Assembly: GCA_047967505.1 (NCBI GenBank)
Contig: CM106539.1
DNA from: Dipteris shenzhenensis
Taxonomy: Eukaryota; Polypodiophyta; Polypodiopsida; Gleicheniales
DNA: 64,000 bases
Direction: 5' to 3' (one strand)
Shown: in pieces, positions 22,514-32,880 of the stretch
Layout of the letters: every line of letters starts with the position of its first letter
How positions within the stretch are numbered: position 1 is the first letter of the stretch
The notes under the pieces: model-generated
Database searches by the model: none
Told to the model about the DNA's origin: nothing
The model's input: only the letters and a program-made list of their open reading frames with translations
Made by a program: the position numbers and the translations under genes

Positions 22514-22860
22514 CTAGATATTATCCTGAATGTTTAGCCTATGTAGGAAGGGACATCTCTTCCACAAGAAGAGGTTGACTCTCATAGCAGATTGGGCTTC
22601 AAGGAGACAGATGGAAGTCAACAAAGGACTACATGTGTAGGTGCAAAGAGCAACATGGGCAAAGGCATCTTCGAAAACATTCAGCTTGCAATGACCCTTG
22701 ATGCATGTATTGTATAGAAAAGGGTTGTAAAGTTGGCTAAACATGAAGTTTTTATGATAGAAAGCAAGGGCAACAACTCAGCTACCTAGTGGCTCACAAT
22801 ATGAAATGGCAATAGAAGACACACCATGCTGCACATGTCTAGACTTCCAAGAAGAAGCAA
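22514..22860 (-). pseudogene. Possible PPR-like fragment
   Basis: A minus-strand open stretch reads MFSQLYNPFLYNTCIKGHC and then KLNVFEDAFAHVA. This resembles the repeat consensus of plant PPR proteins (VFxxIxxPNxFLYNTMIxGxC followed by xxxAxxLFxxM). Only about one repeat is visible and the rest is disrupted. Chance similarity is possible. Confidence 0.3.
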
Positions 22861-23383
22861 GGGGCGGGGAGAATACGTTCCCATAGTGGTTTGGGAGAAT
22901 ACATGTGTGTCGGAGCTCGCGAGACAATGAACGAGAACTCAATTGTTGCTAAAGGATAAGACATGTGAAGGAAGTATGTTGGAAATAGCATACATGCAAA
23001 GAAAAGCACTATGAACTTTTTGATCACAAAACCAAGATATTTTTGGAGAAAAGAAGTCCAAGCATGTCGATCACGAAACCAAGACAGGAGTAGTCGACAC
23101 AAAAAATAACGTAACTTTTTGCTCCAAAGTCTGATCGGAATGTGTAATAGCATAAAATAAAGAGCACGATGAGAGATACGATCTGCGAGTGATCTATGAA
23201 GTGATCTTTGATCTCTTTGATACTGATAACTTTCTCAAATTTGCACCAAATGACCTCTAAAAGACCACATCAATTTAGAGATGTCGAAATCGACAAGAGA
23301 AAATAAGTGATGAGATACTCAAATATCTATGTAATGAAATCAACAAGTATTACTTCCTATTTTTCATTGTTAGAGTGAGCGTA

Positions 23384-23384
<1 letters not shown>
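22861..23384. other. Spacer, no gene seen
   Basis: No coding region or repeat structure that I can support. Confidence 0.35.

Positions 23385-23436
<52 letters not shown>
23385..23436. repeat. (CA)n microsatellite, about 26 units
   Basis: An uninterrupted CA run that ends in GAGTAG. Confidence 0.95.
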
Positions 23437-23441
<5 letters not shown>

Positions 23442-24859
23442 GAAGAACACCCAATGCATTTTTTTAACACCCATGCATGATGCATGGTATGTAAGAAATG
23501 TGAAAATATGCATGCCCTACCACGAAAATGATATCTGATCCACCTCAAACACTAAGAGTACATGTGTTGTTATAAAAAATTTAAGAGGTAGTCTAACTTT
23601 TGTTTGAGCAATACAACAAGGTTACATTGTATTACAATTTTGGTGACATTTTTCTAAATGGAAATATGGATGCTATTTATTTTTCTAAATGGAAATATTG
23701 ATGCTATTTATTTTTCCACAGAGCTTATTGACATAATTATCAATTAAAAAGAGCAACACTACTAACTTTTATTCTTTTCATTCATCTAGTGCACTTTTTA
23801 CTATAGGACTAGCACTTTGTGACATAATGTAGTAGGTCTAATGTTGTTTTTGTAAATGTCTTCAAGCTCATTGGAATCCAAAAAATTCATTACCAAAGGG
23901 AAAATTTTTCAATGGGTCTTGTGTTCAATTGGTCTTGTGTGACTGCGCATGGTGCAAAGGTGTTATAACGAGAATATGCACCATATTAATGACACCACAT
24001 TCAAAAATATGATTGCTTACAACCTTTACTTGATGTTGAGTAAACTTAGCAAAATATTTTTGCTAAGTTTTCAATTTTATAAAGGTGCTTACCCTTTGGA
24101 ATATGACTTTTCCATTCCAATTCAATAAAATCTTTCATGCAAGGAGATGAACTTATTTGAAGATAAGGGAAGGAAACAAAAGAAAAATGAGTGTCTCTAT
24201 GGCAACACAAAGCTGACACCTTTTAACTTTATAATTGTGAAGAAGTGGATCAAATAATATGAAAAAGAATGAGCTAAAAGAGAGGAGGACGGGAAGGTAG
24301 TGGCAAAGGACTATCAAAGTAGGCCTTATTCTTGGGAGTTATTAGCAATGCCTTCTAAATGCACCATTGATTGGTTGGAAGATGCCAGTCTAAGAGTGGA
24401 GATTGTGACACAAAGGGAGGAGGAATTTGCACATTATTGTACTTTATAGGTATAATTATATTGCTTTTATTTATATTAATTTATAACATTTATGTATATA
24501 CTAAAGAAAATTCCATTGTTTGATTTGTAGTACCATTTGTGCAATGCAATGTGGGGATACGGTAGTCACTTTTGAGTAAAGAAAATCGGTGTAAAGTGTA
24601 ACAAATTTGATTAAGGAGTCATGTCCAATTAACTTTTTACAAGACAGTAGAGATAGAGAAAGGGATACAAATCTCATTTGAAAAGTGAATCACTTTAGAA
24701 CACACAAGAAATTTAGCAAATGAATTTTAAACTCTTTAGCAAATGTGCTTCAAGCTACAATTAGGAAGGATCTAATAGGGTTTTTTGGAATTTACTCAAA
24801 AAAAAATTGGGATCGTGTTACTAAAGATATTCATTCTACTATTGCATTGTGAGTAAGTA
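23437..24859. other. AT-rich stretch, probably internal to a CACTA remnant
   Basis: Short open pieces on the plus strand (for example KDYQSRPYSWELLAMPS near 24310) lie upstream of a CACTA-like block. They show no domain I can name. Confidence 0.3.
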
Positions 24860-25085
24860 AGATTTTTTCTTATATTGGTGTCTTGCCCTTGGATTTCATA
24901 TCATGAACTTTTTCTCAAATATATCTCAACACAACTGAGTGGACAAGCCAGTGGTGGATTGTGATTCAAGTTGTGCCTAGAAAGCTACATATATTTAAGG
25001 ATGCAAAATTGGAGCATGAAATAGAAGATCTACAAATAATGTGTTGTAAGCTATCACTTCCAATGTACCTTCTACTACAAGAGTT

Positions 25086-25316
25086 TTGGAATGTGAATAT
25101 AGTTTGACTTCCTTTGAGGGTTTCTCAGACAATGATTTAGTAGAACTCAACCTAGATGCTAAAGATGTAGGAGACTTGGCCACGGAAGCTCAAGAGGATG
25201 AGAATCAATCTCGTGAGGGAAACTTGGAACATTTAAAAGAGGGCTTGATCAATTGGAGAAATATGGAGGACAACATTGATAAAAATATTTTTGTTTGTAA
25301 AAATAGTTGCATTTAA
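25086..25316 (+). pseudogene. Acidic C-terminal ORF of the CACTA remnant
   Basis: A 76-codon open stretch rich in Asp and Glu (SFEGFSDNDLVELNLDAKD, EAQEDENQS) follows the DUF4216-like block. CACTA transposases commonly end in an acidic tail, so this is probably the C-terminus. It has no recognisable domain. Confidence 0.4.
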
Positions 25317-25850
25317 TTTGATTCTTGCAAGGTGCTGGGTGAGACCCCACACCTATCTAAAATTTTCAATGGTAAACTTTGGAGATTTTGACAAGTTTTT
25401 GTTGATGGTGTGTTTTATTTCAAAGCATTATCGACAGAAAATTGGATGCTAGTATCGGTACTTCCTATAGTTTTATCAATATTAATTTAGAGATGGTAGT
25501 ATCAATGAAGGTAGCTCTTGTACTAACATTCATGGTATGGCCTTGAAATGAAAAACTAAAGGACAAGAGTTGATGATAAACCATTTGCATTTAATTTGAT
25601 TCCTACAAGGTGCAGGGTGAAACTCCACGCCTATCCAATTTTTTCAATGGTAAACTTTGGAGATTTTGGTGACAAGTTTTGTTGATGGTGTGTTTAATTT
25701 CAGAGCATTATCGATAAAAAATTGGATGCTAATATCGATGCTTCCTACAATTTTATCAATATTAATTTAGAGACGGTAATATCAATTCTAATATCAATGA
25801 AGGTATCTCTTGTACTAACATTGATGCAGTCTTGAAATAAAAACTAAAGA
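25308..25850. repeat. Tandem duplication, unit 280 bp, two copies
   Basis: Both units start CATTTAATTTGATTC at 25308 and 25588, and both contain AATGGTAAACTTTGGAGATTTT, GTTGATGGTGTGTTT and TTTTATCAATATTAATTTAG. The unit start includes the last codons of the acidic ORF. It lies just inside the subterminal repeat region. Confidence 0.75.
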
Positions 25851-25919
25851 AAAAGTGTTGAGGATAAGCATTGATATTGGTGTGAATGGTGGTAGTGGAA
25901 GTTTGGCAACAATCGAATA

Positions 25920-26466
25920 CCTTGCAGTGCTTGAATGGTCGATTGTTGTGTATTTTTACCACACATAAGCATTTTGTACTGCCATTTATTTGTAAGAAAT
26001 GGTAGTCTAGAAATGGTTGCCATTCTACCATTTCTTCGTAAGAAATGGTAGTCAAGAAATGGCTCCCATATTGTGCTAGCATTTCTTTGTAAGAAATGGC
26101 AATAAAGAAGTGGCTACCATTTTGTGCTACCAATTCTTCATAAGAAATGGCAATGCAAAGATTGTTGCCATTTTTACTGACATTTCTTCTTAAGAAATGG
26201 TAGTCAAGAAATGGATGCCATTTTGTGTCATAAGAAATGGCAGTGAAGAAATACTTGCAATTTTTTGTTGCCATTTATAAAAAATGGTAGACAAAAAAAG
26301 GTTACCCTTGAGAAATTGCAGTTTAAGATTTGGTTGCCATTTTCAACTACCATTTCTCCAAATATATGGCAGTAACTGTTTGAGAAGTGGTTGCAGTTTC
26401 ATACCTAAGAAATGGCAAAATTGAGGATTCAATTCGGGTGCCACTTCCCATTGCCATTTCTACTTA
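25920..26466. repeat. CACTA subterminal repeat array (AAATGGCA type)
   Basis: More than a dozen copies of AGAAATGGYA or its reverse complement TRCCATTTCT occur here, several paired as short palindromes such as CATTTCTTCGTAAGAAATG. Copies nearest the terminus are more diverged. In En/Spm such motifs are the binding sites for the TNPA protein; here that role is inferred from position. Confidence 0.75.
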
Positions 26467-26480
26467 GTTTTCTTATAGTG

Positions 26481-27040
26481 ATCACATATAAGTGTGTCAG
26501 CATAGAGATATAGTACACAAATTGGAGTATTATCCCTAAAGAGTGCTTGATAAAGGAAACAAGCTAGAGATTCTGATATGCAAATATGAAGGATTTTGAT
26601 GTGTCCAAAGAGTATTGCTAACTATAGATTCTTTTATGTGTTTTGCCCCATTGATGTGACACAGATATTACTCATCTAATTTTATGCCACGTTGGATGTG
26701 ATGCTGATATTGCAAATAATTGTATGTGCCAATTATGTTGAAAAGCTTGACATGAAACATTATGATGTAGCAAGCTTTGTAGTGCTATTTTTGCTGGAGA
26801 TGGCTACATGTCAAAGTGATGAACTAACCCACTTGGCACTTGGTGCTGATGTACATTGACATGTTGCATGATTACCTCCGTAAATGTCAATGCATTGCTA
26901 CTATGGTCCAAGATCTTATAATGAATGAATATTGGTAGTGTGTAAACATGATGTCATAATGATCTCTTTCGATAGAGCTTCAATGTTGTTTATGTTTTGC
27001 CTTTGTGAATCATTGTTGGTGCTAGATTATGAAAAACCTT
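26481..27040. other. AT-rich spacer, no gene seen
   Basis: No coding region is recognisable between the CACTA terminus and the next duplicated segment. Confidence 0.35.
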
Positions 27041-27044
27041 CCAT

Positions 27045-27366
27045 ATGTTGTCCATTAATTGAAAAATATTTGGAGCATTGAATAATCAATTCAGTGATCC
27101 ATTAATTCTTTTTTATTACACAAACCTTTATGGCTATTTACCTATAAAATGATAGATTGAATTTTGCCAATAGCTGCTCAATAGAAAGCGTGGCTAATGA
27201 CAGCCTTATGTTGACAATGATGCTCATGATCTTGATTGCTTTTGCTAAGATTACCAATTAGATTGTCAATATGACTTCAAATGTACACGGACTTCCATAT
27301 GTTGTCCATCAATTGAAAAATCTTTGGAGCATTGAATAATCAATTCAGTGATCCATCCATTTTGTT
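27045..27366. repeat. Direct repeat, about 65 bp, 250 bp apart
   Basis: CATATGTTGTCCAT(T/C)AATTGAAAAAT(A/C)TTTGGAG and the following GCATTGAATAATCAATTC occur near 27045 and again near 27297. Confidence 0.7.
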
Positions 27367-27588
27367 GATGAGACTTTTCCCAATTAAAATTAGCTCTACA
27401 AAATTTGACATAAATGAGAAAACACATTGCGTTTGATGTTCTGAACATTTTGGAAAAGACTACATTCAATTCTGATCATATGATATGATCAAATTTCCAA
27501 CATCTTACTGCATGACGTGCCTTTATTATATGGCTTGAAATGAAGCCCAAAAATGTATTCAATAAGCTATAAATTTATAACAATTGTT

Positions 27589-27716
27589 ACTTTCAATATG
27601 TGAATGCTGCCTGTGAAGACACAACTGAAATCTGATCCAAATTGATCAGATTATTACTTTCAATATGTGAATGCTGCCCGTGAAGACAGACCTGAAATTT
27701 GATCCAAATTGATCAG
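27589..27716. repeat. Tandem duplication, unit about 66 bp
   Basis: Two adjacent copies of a block starting ACTTTCAATATGTGAATGCTG and running through GTGAAGACA to GATCCAAATTGATCAG. Confidence 0.8.
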
Positions 27717-28245
27717 GATATTCCCAAAACTGCCAAAAATGGTGTCCAAAATTGTTATATGATACTTTTGTAAAGGATGCCAGACATAGCCAAAATGGCT
27801 TAACAATGGTGGCATTTTTGTTTCCTGAACATATCATGAGACGGCCAGGATGTGTGGCAGTAGTATTTCAGGTAGAACAGACCCAAAGGTTCTTGTAAGC
27901 AGAATAAATGTTCCTGGGAGATGGACATGGGCCCAAGTGCAACAGCCACGCACAACATCGTTGTGAATTTGCGGCACGCACAGCCTGCTCAACATCATTG
28001 TGATGAATTCTGCAAGATGAAATAGCAGGTCCTGTGCCTCTTCCAGTAGTCCTCTTTGGAAAACTATCGGCTACCATCAGAAACCAGACCTGCATGACAG
28101 GAAGCAGTGAGAACACAGATGAACAGATGAAGGTGACGTAGCTATCATGGCATTCCAGGCCGCGTTGTGGTTTCTCTGCAAGTATATACTGCCTTCTGCA
28201 TCATCGCATCATGTAGTGTTACAATTGAATTTGTAGCTCGACTGA

Positions 28246-29331
28246 TCAGAAAACACAGAGCTGTGGAGGTCGAGCTGCGAGCTGCCCGGCCCGGCCATGA
28301 AAGCGCCGTCGACGAGGAGCTCCCTTGCAGGCCCGACGTTTGGGAGCTGGAGGGAGGGTGGCAGCAGTGGGGTTGGGGCAGACGCTGGCGCCATCACTGT
28401 TTGCTGGATTAGTAGCAGCTGCTGCTACAATCCAAGGGTGTGCAAGCACCTGGGCTGGCGTGAGCCTGGCTCGGACATCCCGGCACAGCATTCCCTGGAT
28501 GAGGTCGATGGCAGCAGGAGAGACGTTGCTCCAAGGAGCGCCCGTGAAGCGCAGCTGATGATGCTGGATTGCATGAAAGACACCCTGCGTGGTCTCGGCC
28601 CAGAAGGGGGGCTCTCCGCTGAGGAGGACGTAGAGGACTACTCCGGCACTCCAAATATCGATCTCTTGGGAGTAGCAGCCGTCCAGCACCTCAGGTGCGA
28701 CGTAAAACGGACTCCCAGCAACGCCGGACAGCTGATCACCGGGCGAGAAGGCGACGGAGAGTCCGAAATCGGCGACCTTAATGCGTGAGTCGTCGTCGTG
28801 ATCGTCATCGTCGGCGAGGAGGATGTTTTCGGGTTTGAGGTCCCGGTGGATGACGCCGTTTGCGTGGCAGTAAGCGAGCGCTTCCGTCAAGCTTTTGAGG
28901 ACCAGGGCGGCGTCACGTTCGGAGAAGCGCTTGTTGCGGACGATGCGATCGAAGAGCTCGCCGCCCGGGCAAAGCTCCATGACCAAGTGAATGGAGTCGG
29001 GGTCCTCCAAGACGCGGTGGAGGCGGACGATGTTGGGATGGCCGGAGAGGTGGTGCATGATGGAGATTTCGGTGGCGACGTCGGCTGCGTCTTGGGGGTT
29101 GAAGAGGGAGGACTTGTCGATGGATTTGCAGGCGAAGGGGAGGCCCGAGGATTTCTCGAGGCAGCGAAAGGTGGTGGCGAAGGAGCCACGGCCGAGCTCG
29201 GGGCCGAGGGAGAAGAGGAGGGAGATGTCGGGGGTGTAGAAGTGGGGGGGAAGGAGGAGGTTGGAGGGGAGGGAGCGGGGGCGCTTGCGAGTTAGGCTCT
29301 GGCTTTGGGTCGGGGAGGCCAGCGTCGCCAT
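28246..29331 (-). CDS. Ser/Thr protein kinase, CDPK-superfamily, PPCK/PEPKR-like, without EF hands
   Basis: A complete intronless ORF of 361 residues from ATG (29331) to TGA (28246). Kinase motifs in order: glycine loop GRGSFA (47-52), ATP-binding Lys69 in ACK, Glu88, HRDLKPEN (162-169), DFG (188-190), APE (212-214), DIWSAGV (225-231) and the closing HPW (298-300). The loop lacks its third glycine (Ala52), while the surrounding RCLEKSSG and ACKSIDKSSL resemble PEP-carboxylase kinase and PEPKR proteins. An acidic insert, DDDDHDDD (174-181), lies between the catalytic loop and DFG. After residue 305 there is only a short Ala/Pro/Arg-rich tail and no calmodulin-like domain, so calcium regulation through EF hands is excluded. 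All catalytic residues are present. The gene is a GC-rich island in AT-rich DNA. The substrate is unknown. Confidence 0.9.
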   Translation of the reverse strand: MATLASPTQSQSLTRKRPRSLPSNLLLPPHFYTPDISLLFSLGPELGRGSFATTFRCLEKSSGLPFACKSIDKSSLFNPQDAADVATEISIMHHLSGHPNIVRLHRVLEDPDSIHLVMELCPGGELFDRIVRNKRFSERDAALVLKSLTEALAYCHANGVIHRDLKPENILLADDDDHDDDSRIKVADFGLSVAFSPGDQLSGVAGSPFYVAPEVLDGCYSQEIDIWSAGVVLYVLLSGEPPFWAETTQGVFHAIQHHQLRFTGAPWSNVSPAAIDLIQGMLCRDVRARLTPAQVLAHPWIVAAAATNPANSDGASVCPNPTAATLPPAPKRRACKGAPRRRRFHGRAGQLAARPPQLCVF

Positions 29332-29358
29332 AGCCAGCCAGCTGCAGGGAGGCAGGGA

Positions 29359-29433
29359 GCGAGACGAGGCTGATGAAGAAAGGTGGTGAGCAGCAGCAGC
29401 AAGAAAGCGAGCGAGACGAGGCTGATGAAGAAA
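29359..29433 (-). repeat. 23-bp direct repeat in the kinase leader
   Basis: The plus-strand sequence GCGAGACGAGGCTGATGAAG plus AAA occurs exactly at 29359-29381 and 29411-29433. Both copies lie between the TATA box and the start codon, so they would be in the 5' UTR. Confidence 0.9.
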
Positions 29434-29474
29434 TTAGGTGATGAAGAAAGCCGGTGGAATGCGAAATGCGCTGC

Positions 29475-29480
29475 TTTATA
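29475..29480 (-). promoter_or_regulatory. TATA box of the kinase gene
   Basis: CTATAAAGC reads on the minus strand about 145 bp upstream of the ATG. This predicts transcription start near 29445-29450 and a 5' UTR of roughly 115 bp. It sits at the edge of the GC-rich island. Confidence 0.6.
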
Positions 29481-29794
29481 GTTGTTCCGCCGCCATGGCT
29501 TTTTGGCGGCGCCGCACGCCACGCGTCTCAGCTGCATTTTGCCAGCAAACAACCTCTTCCTTACAGCCTAAGCTTCCTTTGATTTTGCTCGTAATTCCTG
29601 CTTTTTAATAATTATTATAAATTTCCAAACTCACAAAATCCCCACACCTCTCTCAAGTTTGTACTTCCCGGCTTCTCTCTCTTCCATGCACTTTTCTTTG
29701 GAGCATGAAGTATACGAACAATAAAATGAGACAAGATTTCTAAGAACAAATCTATTGCTGAGAAGACCATTATCAATAAACGTAAATTCACGCT

Positions 29795-30613
29795 ATATAC
29801 ATCCTCCTATGCTTAGCTCTAGATATGCAACTAGCTTTCTCTAAACATTAAGGGTGGCCACGTGGGAATTCAATTACTCAACTACCTGTCATCAACGAAT
29901 GTAAATGCATCCTAGTCAAGCATATGCTTAGATTGGTATTGAGCCTGTAGCTATGGAATTCAATTACTCGTGCAAATTCTAGCTACCCCTCATCAACACA
30001 TGTAACTGCGGCATATGCTTAGATTGATGTTGAGCCTATAGCCATGGAATGGGACTTGAGATCACCACATGCTTGACTGTGCAGTGCGCTACGCAATGGA
30101 CCCATGCATCTTGAATTCCAATCTCTTCACTGATCAGATAGGTAACAGATGAGTATGTCCCTCTTTATACAACGAATGCCACGGGTTGGGTCCCTCCTCC
30201 CATGCTCGCCTATGCTTTGGCCATGACAAGGAGTTGCCAAAGGGGCTTGAAAGCCTTAAATGTACTATTCAAGGCAACATCCAGGTCCTAGGTAGGTAGG
30301 GTCACTCTTACAAATCAGTAGAGTACGGTACCAACAAGCATGCATTGGAAACAAGTTACATTTGAAATACCCATACACAAGTTGCCTTCTTACATTTTTG
30401 AACATGATTGCTTACCATTTCTATACAAGTGCATGTTTGGATTTTAACTAGACTAGTCTAGCTCCCAGCCTTTATCCGATAACTACCTTTCACATCTTCT
30501 CCAACATGGTGCTACCACCACTCCTTTTTCTTGCACCTATCTCTGTTGTACACATTTCCTTTTTACAATATCCTTATTTGAGCTCTCTAATTCTGTTTAT
30601 CTTCCATTAATGA
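29795..30613. repeat. Spacer repeat A, copy 1
   Basis: Near-identical to 34710-35597. Shared blocks include ATATGCAACTAGCTTTCTCT, CATCCTAGT, AAAGCCTTAAATGTA and CAAATCAGTA. The downstream copy carries small insertions. No coding sequence is visible. Confidence 0.85.
29858..29865. promoter_or_regulatory. Perfect G-box CCACGTGG upstream of the kinase
   Basis: The palindrome lies about 530 bp upstream of the kinase ATG. G-boxes bind plant bZIP and bHLH factors. The duplicated copy of this segment at 34.7 kb has CCACATGG instead, so only the kinase-proximal copy keeps the core. Function is inferred. Confidence 0.4.
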
Positions 30614-30960
30614 AGCTCGTTTGATTCTACTTGTGTGCTCCTCCATCTCTCTCCTCACCATTGTGCACTCACATGATTTGCAACATGATATTAGAGAAAG
30701 CTTGCTCTTCTCCATTTTCTACTCTTGCCGTATCATAGCTCCCTTCTTCCAACCTTTTCGGATTTCATAAGCCGTTGATATGTTGGCTACCTCAATCTAC
30801 TCCTTGAATTGATTCTTTTTTAAAAAATTAGGACAATTTTGGATTCAATAGGCCCTTAATATTTGTGATTAGAAAACCATCCAATGGGAAGGCTTGGGCA
30901 TTAGAAGACTGGACAAATCCATATTTCTCTCATTGGGCTCCCACTTGTTGCCCCCCCCCC
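30614..30960. repeat. Spacer repeat B, copy 1
   Basis: Shares TGTGTGCTCCTCCATCTCTC and the following CACTCACATGATTTGCAAC with 34035-34330. Part of it (TTCTACTCTTGCCATATCAT onward) also recurs at 31225-31300. Confidence 0.8.
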
Positions 30961-31700
30961 CCCCCACCTCCTTGGGCTTTTACCCTCCCCTTCCTTGGGC
31001 ATTTACCCCCCCTCTTAACTTCTGGAGGGTCCCCCTACCGTCCTCCCTCTCCAAAAATCAGAAGTTTTTATTCCCTCCGCATTTTTGCTTTTCTCCATAA
31101 GTGTCTCCACCCCCGCAAACACCTCCTAGGAGTTCTCCCCAACTATCCTCATTGACTCATGACGTTTTCCTCAATGTCTTTCCCTTCTCAACCTCCACTC
31201 AGCCTCCTCTTGCTCCTCTCAACCGCCTTCTCCATTTTCTACTCTTGCCATATCATAGCTCCCTTCTTCTTCCAACCGTTTTGGATTTCATTGTAGGCAA
31301 TTGATATGTTGGCTACCTAAATCTACTCACTAAATTGATGCTTTTTTTAAAAATTAGGACAATTTTGGATTCAATAGGCTCTTAATATTTGTGATTAGAA
31401 AACCAGCCAATGGGAAGGATTGGGCATTAAAAGACTAGCGATTGAATATTTGTCTCTCATTGGGCTCCCACTTGCCCCCCCCCACCTGCTTGGGCTTTTA
31501 CCCCCCCTCCTTGGGCATTTACCCCCCCTCTTAACTTCTAGAGGGTCCCCTAACCCTCCTTCCTCTCCAAAGATCAGAAGTTTTTATTCCCTCCACATTT
31601 TTGCTTTTTTCCATAAGTGCCCCACCCCCTCAAACACCTCCTAGGAGTCCTCCCCAACTGTCCTCATTGACTCATGACCTTTTCCTCTCAACCTCTTCCT
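30827..31700. repeat. Tandem duplication, unit about 530 bp
   Basis: AATTAGGACAATTTTGGATTC starts units at 30827 and 31358. Each is followed by a C-run with the CTTGGGCTTTTACC and CTTGGGCATTTACCCC pair, then CAGAAGTTTTTATTCCCTCC and ACACCTCCTAGGAGT. Poly-C runs (30953-30966, 31476-31483) differ in length. The pyrimidine-rich ORFs in it are probably not genes. Confidence 0.8.
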
Positions 31701-32281
31701 CCTCTCAACTGCTTCCTCTCAACCTCTTCACTTCTCTTGGCCTACTCTAAGCAATCACCTCCTCTCAAACTCTTCCTCCTCCCAACCTCTCTCTTTGCTT
31801 GCTCCAATTGTTTCTACGATGGTGAAGAACTCCCCTTCCCTAGACCAAAGAGATCAATTCAATCTTGTGTGGGTTGCATTTTGAAGGATGATAGGGATGT
31901 TGGATTCCTCATGAGTTTAGGTTAATGTAATCTCCAATAGGTCTATTCAAGGTTTCAAGAGATGATAGAGCAAAGAAAGAGAAGCATTAAGTGAATGGAA
32001 ATGACTCAAGGTAAAGGTCCAACATATGTACATGGCTCGAGACATGAACTTGACCCTGCAAATCAAACTTGCTTTCCCTCAAATTGTATTTTTCTCTTTT
32101 ATGTTATATTTTTTTCATTATGGCACTTCATATGTCCATTCTAATGTGTACGTGTGTCAAGAGAGGGTGTGGAGCGGAGACATTAGGGGGAGAGGAAGTG
32201 AGACAAAGCACACACACACAGAGTTGTGAGGGGTGTAAGGGATAGAGTAGGGCGAGAGAGTAGAGCGGGGAGGGAGTGAAA

Positions 32282-32359
32282 ATAAAATTAAAAAATAATA
32301 ATATATATATGTATATATATGTATGTATATATAATGTATGTATGTGTGTGTGTGTGTGT

Positions 32360-32428
<69 letters not shown>

Positions 32429-32430
32429 TG
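32282..32430. repeat. Compound (TG)n(TA)n(GA)n microsatellite
   Basis: A TG run near 32343-32361 is followed by TA (32364-32392) and GA (32393-32426). Similar compounds at 34315-34460 and 35685-35935 sit at the same place in the duplicated spacer unit. Confidence 0.9.
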
Positions 32431-32456
32431 GTGTGTGTGTGCGTATGTGCGTGTGT

Positions 32457-32880
32457 GATGGATAGTTTTACAAAAAAGTGAGCGAGCTAGATACAAAGTG
32501 AGAGAAAAGGGATTGATTGGCCCATTGGCATCTTTCTTTGCTCCCTATGTGGATATCTTTCCTTCTACTGAAGTCAAAATCTACCCCTTGGAGTTAATGC
32601 TCTTCGGACGGTGTTGTTCCTCCTTAAGAGAGTTAAGTATATTTATATAATGCATGCTACCAAGTACTCAAGGAGCAGGTGCATATGGAAGCCTCCATCC
32701 TATTCCTCTTCCTAGCTTTGATAGTCAAGAATGGCCTGTTCCTTATCCATCCTCTATAGATGCATTTAGAAGGAAGATGAGATCTGATATTCAAGCATCA
32801 ATAAAGTTTACTTTTGGTTCAAAATCTGTGGGTGTTATTTGGTTCATGCCCTCCATTATATTTGTTTACTACTTATAATC
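32457..32880. repeat. Spacer repeat C, copy 1, with coding-like segment
   Basis: The block starting GATGGATAGTTTTACAAAAA recurs at 34474-34690 (partial) and 35963-36440. In this copy 32654-32878 is an open frame reading GAYGSLHPIPLPSFDSQEW and FRRKMRSDIQASIKFTFG. The other copy keeps the same reading with mostly conservative changes before a stop. This suggests a captured gene fragment that was duplicated with the spacer. I do not recognise the protein. Confidence 0.6.

Larger units (their letters stand above)
24860..26480 (+). mobile_element. 3' part of a CACTA transposon with terminal repeat
   Basis: The element ends at 26480 with GTTTTCTTATAGTG, the reverse complement of a CACTATAAGAAAAC terminus, which is a classic CACTA end. 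Immediately inside is a 0.5-kb array of short repeats in both orientations, as expected for the subterminal binding region of the TNPA-type protein. Further in, SQWWIVIQVVPRKLHIFKD (about 24950) resembles the end of the DUF4216-type domain. The parallel remnant at 60.2 kb reads LRWWYMIQVVPRSKQNFED at the same place. The 5' end was not found. Confidence 0.65.

Noticed and set aside
27868-28116. Minus-strand open frame as an extra 3' exon of the kinase
   Set aside because: The kinase ORF has its own stop, the frame lacks a convincing acceptor, and the peptide fits no kinase C-terminal domain.
28297-29295. Long plus-strand open frames opposite the kinase
   Set aside because: They are shadows of the GC-rich kinase gene on the other strand and show no domain.
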